NCBI GenBank assembly: GCA_002633005.1
Contig: NMRA01000020.1
Coordinates: 397,621 to 461,620 of the forward strand
Direction: 5' to 3'
DNA length: 64,000 nucleotides
Source of the DNA: Phoronis australis
Taxonomy: Eukaryota; Phoronida; Phoronidae
Every line of letters starts with the position of its first letter. Position 1 is the first letter of the stretch. Shown piece after piece: positions 56,380-64,000 of the stretch. A program made the translations under genes and the position numbers. The notes below the pieces were generated by a model. It searched no databases and was not told the origin of the DNA. It saw only the letters and a program-made list of their open reading frames with translations.

Positions 56380-56840
56380 CTAAGCATTCCGTTTATAGAA
56401 CAGTCATGATGGGCCTCATCAAAAGCCTTTTAAGGTCTAAAATACCGCACCAACAAAGTGACCCTCGTCCAAGCGGGGCTGCAAGTAACCTGTAATATCG
56501 ATCAAAGCGATGACTGTAGAATGCCTAGGCGTAAACCAGATTTACGAGAATAAATGATGCACAAACCTGATAGTGGAAAAGCCTCTAAAAATCTTTATGA
56601 CTAGTTTCGGTAACAGTGATTTATGCCTACTGCTAGCGGTCATTTCGTTTGCCCTCTTTTGGTGTGACCACAGAGCCGGAAAACTACCCGGCCCTCTTCC
56701 CAAAGTTTGACTGGTCATTGCACATTCGTAGATTGTTGAAGTAAGACGCACGCATTTTTTCAAGAATAGTATTTTTCGATGTCGCCAAACGGTCGAATCA
56801 ATCGATAACATTTTTTTTCTAGCGCTGCTTGTCTCATGCA
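56380..56840 (-). pseudogene. Second LINE reverse-transcriptase fragment, different family
   Basis: The minus strand carries FPALWSHQKRANEMTASS, then SLLPKLVIKIFRGF, then in another frame FTPRHSTVIALIDITGYLQP and GHFVGAVF, then KAFDEAHHD in a further frame. This follows NYRPISLLPxxSKIFE, FGFRPxxSTxxALxDIT, G-x-V-x-GAVFLDLKKAFDxVDHD of CR1/Rex-like non-LTR reverse transcriptases. Multiple frameshifts and stops; inactive. Confidence 0.65.
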
Positions 56841-57341
56841 AAACTATTCATGCTGGCATGTGAATTGCGACCTGCTAAAATAACTTTATTCATTTTGTTT
56901 TAAGGATCTTGTGTTATGTCCTTGTTTCTGTGGCATTGGTTAAACTTTCATTCAATAATTGTGAAGTGTGAGAGTAAGACCATTTTTTTCTTCAATCGCA
57001 ATTCGTGAAACAAACTTCTGTGACTTGAGTTAGCCAAAGAAACTGCGCAGTTATCATGGCTGTTATATGACGCTATTGTCAAACGTATGAGCAACCTATC
57101 AAAAAATGTATGATTTAACGTTTTGACCATCACCTTCTAGCATTTCTTTCAATTTTCACATTTCATAAAACGGACCTATCGTCTTCCTCATAGCCCAAAC
57201 AATGTAGGACCGATTGGCAGAGACGTTGACGCTCTCTCAGATGGGTACACCACCATCTCAGGTACATAGTTTTACTGGGCTTTGTCTGCGCACTAGTGTA
57301 CGCCCAGTTATCAGTCTCGGGCGGATAATTACTTATTACAT

Positions 57342-57380
57342 GTGCGCTTCAAGTCTCATTGAATGATACTTGAAGCGCAC
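57342..57380. repeat. Perfect 13 bp stem-loop
   Basis: GTGCGCTTCAAGT (57342-57354), 13-base loop, ACTTGAAGCGCAC (57368-57380). Function unknown. Confidence 0.85.
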
Positions 57381-58378
57381 AGATTAGTGGCATTATCTTG
57401 ATTACAATTATCGCAGGCAAAAAATGTCACCTCCACTTACCGAAATTGCGTTTTTAACGGCAGCATCCCCCCATGCACGCTACGGTCGGTGAGTAGTCTT
57501 TTATTTACTTACTACACCAGCAGAAACCATTGCAGTACCAGTTTAGAAAAGTGAGTTGTTACATCGTCACGACAGGTGACACTGATGATGCCGTACCTAC
57601 GAATGACTGAATGTTGACCAGTGTTACTACGGGAACCGTGACTATAGTCTTAAACGGTGAGATTATATCATTTCGAATTTTAGAGGTGGGTTAATTGTCG
57701 CTTAAAAACTCATCCACATCTTACAGCTATCATGACCATTTGCCAATAACAAGGCCACTGACTTTTACAATGGAAACATGTAATATTATAGTTTCTAGCT
57801 TGTGACGTAAACCTGTGGCTATAGCAACTGGGAATGTTGCCATGTCGTGACTGGCTGAAATGCGAATTCAAAATGAAATGCAGTGAATCAGAATACAATG
57901 TAGCAAGTATTGCAAGAAGGCAAGTCAACCAGTCAAGGGTAACAGACGTGCAATGTAACGCACACCGGGCAGCCATCGCCTACGTCACGTATTGAACATA
58001 ATATCCTGTTTACAGCACGACGAAGAAGACATTTTTGTTCGAAGACGTCGAACTAGAAATCTAATTGCTTTGGCTGTGATTTTTTGAGAAACGCTATTAA
58101 CGGTAAAGAATTGTAATTATTTTTCCACCCACAAAGAAAAATGTGGGATTAGTGGACTAGCCCCTTTGGTCTTCACAAACTATCCCCTCTTTTCATTAAA
58201 TATTTCCGGTTACTTAAGCTCCCAGCTGCCACCGGCTTTCCATCGAGGGATCGTCTCCCATTCGTTGCAGTAGCCACCAAGCTCATATCAGACCGTGCAA
58301 CCACCGTCGATTGAAACTGATAACCGGCGATCATGTTACAGAAGTTCACCAGACGTTGATAATTCTCCATTCCGATAC
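57381..58378. other. Intergenic, no gene recognised
   Basis: Short unassigned frames on both strands. The minus-strand frame at 58403-58173 (MENYQRLVNFCNMIAGYQF..) is the most protein-like, but it has no family match that I recognise. Confidence 0.3.
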
Positions 58379-58430
58379 GGCGTGGCCGTCTCCTTTTCTC
58401 CAATGGCGTGGCCGTCTCCTTTTCTCCAAT
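58379..58430. repeat. 26 bp direct tandem duplication
   Basis: Two exact head-to-tail copies beginning GGCGTGGCCGTCTCC. Confidence 0.9.
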
Positions 58431-58739
58431 CGCTTAGTATATCTGGTCCTTCGATCGCGGTCAATTAGAAAACTTCAGAAACTAAGTTACCCGGGATTTC
58501 AGTTGGCATACCGCGCCCGCGCACATCAGCGCTAGACTCAGTGTCACGGCACCTCCGTGCCTTCGTGCGCTGAAGTTGCCATGGTTTTCGATTTTTTTTC
58601 TTGTACTCGGAGCCTAATTTCTGAACTCGAGCTCCGGGTTATGTTTTATCCATATTTCTACATTCCTTCAAGGAAGAAAAACAAGCGTGTAACACTCTGT
58701 GATCACGGTAGATTGCGTTTTACGTGGATAATTTTCAAG

Positions 58740-59100
58740 TTTTAGTTCGCACGTGACGACCTCAGAATTTAAGTCAGAATCTTTCCCGGGTTTGAAATCG
58801 TTATGCTTGAATCTAGAGTTCATCAAGTGTGACCACCTTGTGGATTGGAAATTCGTTTGTGTAAACCATGAAGTTCCAGAGAACATAACCCGCATAAGTG
58901 CCATCCACACTACAACATTACCCAAGAACAAGCTGCTTCTGGAACCAGTTGCCGCAATTTTAGTAGCAGCTTGGACGCTGCACTTGAACCAGGGCAACTT
59001 GACATACATGAGACAACTTTCACCTCCTCATCGAGGTAGGGTAACTTGCTCTAGGGCAACTTGTACAGTGGGCGCAAACTTGCAGACACGGCGGAAGTAA
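58740..59100 (+). other. Unassigned open frame on both strands
   Basis: The + frame 58753-59100 (115 codons) and the minus frame 59009-58668 (113 codons) overlap, and neither resembles a family I know. No promoter, splice sites or codon signal decides between them. It may be part of a transposon, since TE-like ends occur at 59130-59190 (a GGGGGGG..CCCCC motif beside GCGCCGCCCATG). Confidence 0.2.
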
Positions 59101-59309
59101 TACCACCTTTACGCCTGCTCAGTTAACATGTATAACATGGGAGGCGCAGCACTGAAAATGTGGGGGGGGCTGTAGCCCCCTAGTGCGCCGCCCATGTATA
59201 TGTGTTTAATTCTTTTTGTGTCACATTTGTCGCACTGAGTGTAGGGTGTGTAGTGTGTACTCTCTAGGGCAAGTTCGGTTCTAGATTTATTTAGTGTGGA
59301 CATGATTCA

Positions 59310-61454
59310 TGGACACTTATTTAGAGTTCGTAAACCGAGTTCTTGTTCAGAGGCTAAGACTCGGGAGTCCAGTTCTGCAATGTTTAAAGCAAGGTTGTCA
59401 TTTTTGTATCTTCCCCTTAGAAATGCAAAAGTGTAATCGATAAGTTTTTCCAGCAAAATGTGCAACTGCTCGTAGTTCTCAACGAACAGAAACTTTACAA
59501 AAACGCCGATGTTTCAGATGTCAGACAAAAGCTGCTCCCCGATAATGCAGCGTATACATATGCCAATGTTGCAAAAAGAACATCTCGTCAGTCAAAATGC
59601 AAGAGTTACATTCTGTACTGCATTGCATTTCGCAACTGGCAACTATGAATGCTTCTTACAAATTGAGATTGCAATAGGCACGTACCACAGCGCTTGGACT
59701 TTTATGCTGAATGAATCATAATTTACATCAGTTTAATATGCAACTTGTTCAAACAAGGGTGATGTAAATTATTGGAATTTGCAGATCGAATATTGCTTAT
59801 TGGTACTCAACTAATAACCTATGTGGTGTGCGTAGAATAAAATGTGTTTATTTAATTAGAAGACGTGCTCTTCAACTCTTAAGAAAGTACTTTGAAATTT
59901 GCACAAACTCCCGCAAAGCATGAAGCGTGATCGTTTTGTATAAGTGCAAATGAAAAGACTGTCTAAGTGACTCGATTACAGCCATATTGCCGTTTTATTT
60001 AATTACACACTGCGTTAAAGTATTGTACCTTTCTCATGCAATGAGTGAACATTTGAAATCTTGTAAAATTCTTTTCAGTTGTCACTCAGACTGACTTGAA
60101 TTTCATTTTACCTTTGCGTCGACAAGGCAGTTTGTGTGTGAATTAATTTCATAGATCATTGTACCTTTTGATTTGGTTTGGGCGACTTACGTGGCAGTAT
60201 CTGTGAGTAAATACTCCCTGGTGAACTACATAAAGCGAGGTGTATTAGCCTTAAATGTGAATCAATCACTAACAAAGGTCGACCAATGGTACACACATTT
60301 ATTTTTTTTTGAAATGCATCAATGGTAGAAAAAACATATGCGCATCAGACTAGAGCTATTTTTCTGCAAAGGCCATGTCACTCGCAGTTCAACTAAACAA
60401 TTCTTCTTCCAAAATTTAAGTACACGGAAAACTAATGTAATTCTGTGGGCATCGATTCAAATTAAAATAGTCAGTCCTCTGTCAATTATATAGGATAACT
60501 AAGATACAATTCCAAGGCTTAGTACAAAACATTAAGTCATTCCGTTCCACAAAAAGTAGAGCCGAGTCGCTGAAGAATTGAAATGCCCACCCCATTGTAA
60601 CATTTCCACTCAATAATTTGCGCGAGCGTGTTTTCATCCATTCACTTCAAGTTACTACAGAGGCTTTTCAAAATAACAATGATTACGACATTCTCATGAA
60701 TACTGTCCCCTAGCATCGAGTTATTTGGCAAAAATGGACCTTCTTTTTGTCGAAAAGTCCCCTCTTTAGCAGCTCATAACGTGTCTATACCACACCTACC
60801 GACCACTGTGTAACACGCCTTGATTAGAGTAAGCCGTAAGAGTAAACACGTGGACGTACATTTCGTAGAATTTGGGTACGGCAGTGCAATGACAGCCGTT
60901 TGCATCTTCTCCTTCTGTATTTAGCTCATTCGGCGAAGTTAACGCTTATCCCGACTTTGTTGTTACGATTGATCCTCACTTAGAGCATACATGTACATTG
61001 GGATGGTCACAGTCACATTACATTACCTTGCGAAAAACGTCCTTCCCCAGAGCAGGCTTAATGTGCGCCACATGTCCCATATGAAAAGTGCGACGCAGAT
61101 CTGATGAGGTATCGACAGAAAAATGGTCATGTCGATTAAAAACGGGGCGATTATCAGGAGAGCCGGCCGGATGCCAACGTCAGAACTTACCATCCAGGTC
61201 ACCGCTACTTTTGGTCCAACAAAACTTACCCGATCCTAAGGGACTGAGAGAGAACAACAGAGCATCGCTCGAAAGGTAGCCAAGACATAACGACCCTTTC
61301 GTGTTGTACGTTGGTTAATGGAGATGGAACAAAAATACGAAATGGAAATATGTGCAACGGGAAAAAGAAACAAAAGAAATAGGTTCATCATCGAAATCAC
61401 GATTTCTTTGTTTTTGAGGCGGAAGTAAAGTTATCTGCATTAAGTCTAAAGCCT
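59310..61454. other. Intergenic, possible 3' UTR of a minus-strand gene
   Basis: No coding sequence recognised. If the minus-strand exon at 61457-61599 is real, its 3' UTR would run leftward; a minus-strand AATAAA (TTTATT on +) lies near 60298. Confidence 0.25.
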
Positions 61455-61456
61455 TT

Positions 61457-61599
61457 TCACTTGTGCTCGTTTACGTCAAAGCTTGATTCCATATCATTCT
61501 GTGCTGCCCGTAGCAGTAGAGAGTCCAAAATCCTGTCGAGAGCTTGCACTTCGTAATCTTCAATGACGCCATCTGGTGAAGAAATACGATACAAATGAA
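61457..61599 (-). CDS. Candidate terminal exon of an unknown minus-strand gene
   Basis: On the minus strand TATTTCTTCACCAG is a good acceptor. It is followed by a phase-1 reading GVIEDYEVQALDRILDSLLL then RAAQNDMESSFDVNEHK and TGA (61459-61457). The segment is amphipathic and acidic. ALDR-ILD loosely recalls the tail of galanin precursors, but that is a weak word match. An upstream frame at 62065-62430 (minus) has a phase-compatible donor (GTGAGA near 62287), yet is itself unrecognised. Confidence 0.3.
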
Positions 61600-61768
61600 G
61601 TAGACTTATGGCGCCTTGGGAACAACGGCGAAATACACGATGAAGACACCGTAGCAAACAACAGGAAAAAAGTCAGCGTGCTGACTTTCGCCAGGCACCA
61701 CAAATCTCTACGACGCGACAGTGTACTAATGCAGTATATAGGGAGTCCTACACGGGTTTCAGGTTTAT

Positions 61769-61856
61769 GACATTTGCAAAACCTCTAGGAAATGTCGTCA
61801 AATTCCGAGGCTTGCTGAGGAATTTTGACGAAATTTCCAAGAGGTTTTGTACATGT
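61769..61856. ncRNA. Pre-miRNA-like hairpin (or tiny palindromic MITE)
   Basis: 88 bases fold into a single stem. The left arm GCAAAACCTCTAGGAAATG.. through AAATTCC pairs with the right arm GGAATTTTGACG.. through CAAGAGGTTTTG. The stem is about 38 bp with four mismatches, one bulge and a 13-base loop (GAGGCTTGCTGAG). Size and mismatch pattern fit an animal miRNA precursor. Orientation is unknown because the fold is symmetric. A short palindromic transposon copy is the main alternative. Confidence 0.4.
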
Positions 61857-64000
61857 TATAGATATGAGACGAGTGTAGGATTTGTTTTCTCACATGAACC
61901 GTAAAAATGATCTTTTTGCCGAAAAACTCGACGTGTCTAAGACTTTCAACCACATGATGCAACTTTCATAAAGCACGCTTGCGCAAAGTAAAGTAATTCA
62001 GTTGCTTTTTGTTAATAGTTTTATTTTAAGCTCAGCAATTGTAAATTGCATTCAGCTGTGGTAGCTAATAAATAGTCTTCGAAGTTGTAATATTAAAATT
62101 TAAAAAATGTTTGTAAATAACAGTCAGCAAGGCTTCTCCGCGCGTGAGCACTGATGAGCCTGAGACAACACAGGTAGACAGTCTCGCCACGTTTCTGGAG
62201 ATGGGACTCGTCTCCGTTTGAATGAACGTGGATATTGGAATTCGCCGCCGGAGATGGGTCCGTTTAAGAAGTTGCTTGCATGTCTCACGTGCAGTTGCGA
62301 CACCCAGTTTGTTCCTCATAACCTTGTCACCACTTTTTGGAATTCCGGCATTGCTTGGTATGCGCACGTTTGGTTGCTTTAAATGCTTTGCAGACGATAA
62401 ATGTACGGCGTATGGATTTGTACTTTGCACTACTTTGTGATTCGCCCATGTAATGTCAAAAAATTACGTACTGGGTGATATTAACCAGTCGTGTCGTAAC
62501 TCATTCCACGTCATGTTGCGTACAAATATTAGTGCGTTGTCGCATATGTTACAATTTTTATGTAACTGGTACTACACATGAGTGACGAAAAAACTTTCTG
62601 TTTATGTTAGCGTTTTACCCAGACACTGTCAGCGAACTAGGTTATTTTCACAAGCAGTTGGTTCGTCATACCTCTCCTACGGGGCCCATTGTGTTAAGTC
62701 GGCCCTAAAAGGATTACGTCTAAGGAATAACATGACGAAATTACAACTTTTTCATTGTAGCTCCCAACACCAAATGGGTCCCTCTTAATCGTGCTTACTC
62801 TCTAACACATGTTCACATTAAAGGCGCAAACGCTAGCAATTGACCTTTCGCCAGGATTTTGAGTGACGGTTTAACTGACCAATCAGAACGCAGCATTCTT
62901 GACACCCCTTGGTTTCCAAGCTGCCGTTTTACCCGACAAACAACACGTTGTCGGGTAAAATTTATTGTTTGTTTGTCGACTTCTCGCAAGGCGGCGGAGC
63001 TTGCGATAGTCAAGTTCACTAGCTAAAACGCTAGATTTTTAGCCATTTTGTGAACCAGGTATGAAAATAAGATTAAGCTATAATGTACATCTAGCCGACT
63101 CTGTAATATCGCAGCGGTGCACCTTTAATGTAGTTGAGTTCTTCGCGAAGCAGGCACAGGCACACTGATAGGAACACGGGTTTAATTAACAATTAAGCAC
63201 GCCTGTTGAGCTATATGAATCGGCATCTCGCCCGCTTTTATCGGAAGTAACGGGGGCCGTCGGTGGCAGCGTGTGTCACTCACGACAGCAATAAGCCCTA
63301 CGCTAGTCTAGTGATCTGCCGAAATGAAGGAAATGAGTTGAAGGTCACCGTTGTGAGAAGAACAAATATCGACTGAGAATGAAAGGCCTTTTCGCATGTG
63401 GAATAAACATTTGCCACTGTTGGAATGTCACCAAGTTACCCGTGTGTGGTGTGTTCTGTCTAGTGTCAAATATCTTCGAGACAATTTGTGTTTCCATTTA
63501 GAGCTTGGTTAGGTTATTAAAAGTATTAATATGGCTTTAAGTGTCTAGAGCAGACCAACTGCAAACAACTCGTTAAAAAGATAGGTATGTACACCATTAC
63601 AAGATGTTTCTAAATATCAATCCCGATGCTTTATTTCTATGACAGTTATTTGCCAGCGTGTCGACCTGTCAAGTACCCTTGTGTTTTACCAAGTAGCAGC
63701 GTTTGAGCATGAATAGCAAGCCTAACAGTAATCGTATTTCCTCAGAAAGTTGCAATTAAAGGGTCATATTCTTCTTGTTAACCATTCAAAACGCAAATTA
63801 CAAACCAGTTTACTCAGCATCAAATAGAATGTCTCCAATCTTCCCATGCCTTCATAAAAATGATTTTCATCTCTAAATAGTCCATTCGAGTCATAAGTGG
63901 ACATGGCAATGTGTCGACAAGAAACCAGTTTTGTCTGGTTTGTCTAACCTTCCAAAACTGAGGTCTTTCTCATCAATCTTTCAAGTCATTTTATGGTAGA
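61857..64000. other. Intergenic, no gene recognised
   Basis: Short frames only. Holds the perfect hairpin at 62927-62960. The end of the window cuts whatever lies beyond. Confidence 0.35.
62927..62960. repeat. Perfect 13 bp hairpin with 8-base loop
   Basis: TTTTACCCGACAA, loop ACAACACG, TTGTCGGGTAAAA. No flanking target duplication or repeat partner seen in this window. Confidence 0.85.

Noticed and set aside
62065-62430. 121-codon minus-strand ORF
   Set aside because: Not called as a gene by itself: no recognisable domain, weak acceptor. Kept only as a possible partner of the 61.5 kb exon.
1-64000. Prokaryotic-style operons, CRISPR arrays, riboswitches
   Set aside because: The window is plainly eukaryotic (spliced 43-exon gene), and no such signals were seen.

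Overview
The window looks like the genome of an animal, most likely a marine invertebrate. It is AT-rich, with small exons, GT-AG introns of about 0.2-2.3 kb, CA/GT microsatellites and many small DNA-transposon remnants. A non-vertebrate deuterostome (amphioxus, hemichordate or echinoderm) is my best guess. I cannot fix the species from the sequence, and other invertebrates are not excluded.

The left two thirds (3.8-42 kb, + strand) is one large gene, the counterpart of LOXHD1 (lipoxygenase homology domain-containing protein 1). I rebuilt 43 coding exons by hand. All 42 introns are GT-AG, every junction keeps phase, and the coding sequence totals 7,812 bases including the TAG stop, which predicts 2,603 residues. 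After a non-domain leader of about 197 residues come 17 PLAT/LH2 beta-sandwich units in tandem. The last 16 line up in order with the units of vertebrate LOXHD1. The first unit is extra and divergent. Nearly all unit boundaries carry a phase-1 intron, so most units are symmetric 1-1 cassettes. Two non-PLAT insertions stand out: a basic/acidic, internally duplicated insert in unit 8 (exon 21) and a Ser-rich linker exon (exon 32). In mammals LOXHD1 sits at the stereocilia membrane and is needed for hair-cell mechanotransduction. A role in ciliated or mechanosensory cells here is inference only.

The region upstream of the gene (0.86-3.6 kb) is filled by a 2.7 kb non-coding foldback element whose arms carry repeated sub-units. 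Introns hold a 440 bp long-hairpin element, a 481 bp TIR element with a 6 bp target duplication, two copies of a small MITE-like repeat, and several minisatellites.

From 42 to about 45.7 kb the sequence is T/GT-rich, consistent with a 3' UTR and downstream flank. From 45.7 kb to the end I found no convincing complete gene. That part holds an assembly gap (46656-47051), a tRNA-like relic, a Kolobok-like DNA transposon (TTAA target duplication, AGAG termini, broken THAP-like coding remnant), two broken LINE reverse-transcriptase fragments on the minus strand, TE-terminus-like sequences, a pre-miRNA-like hairpin at 61.8 kb, and one candidate terminal exon on the minus strand at 61.5 kb.
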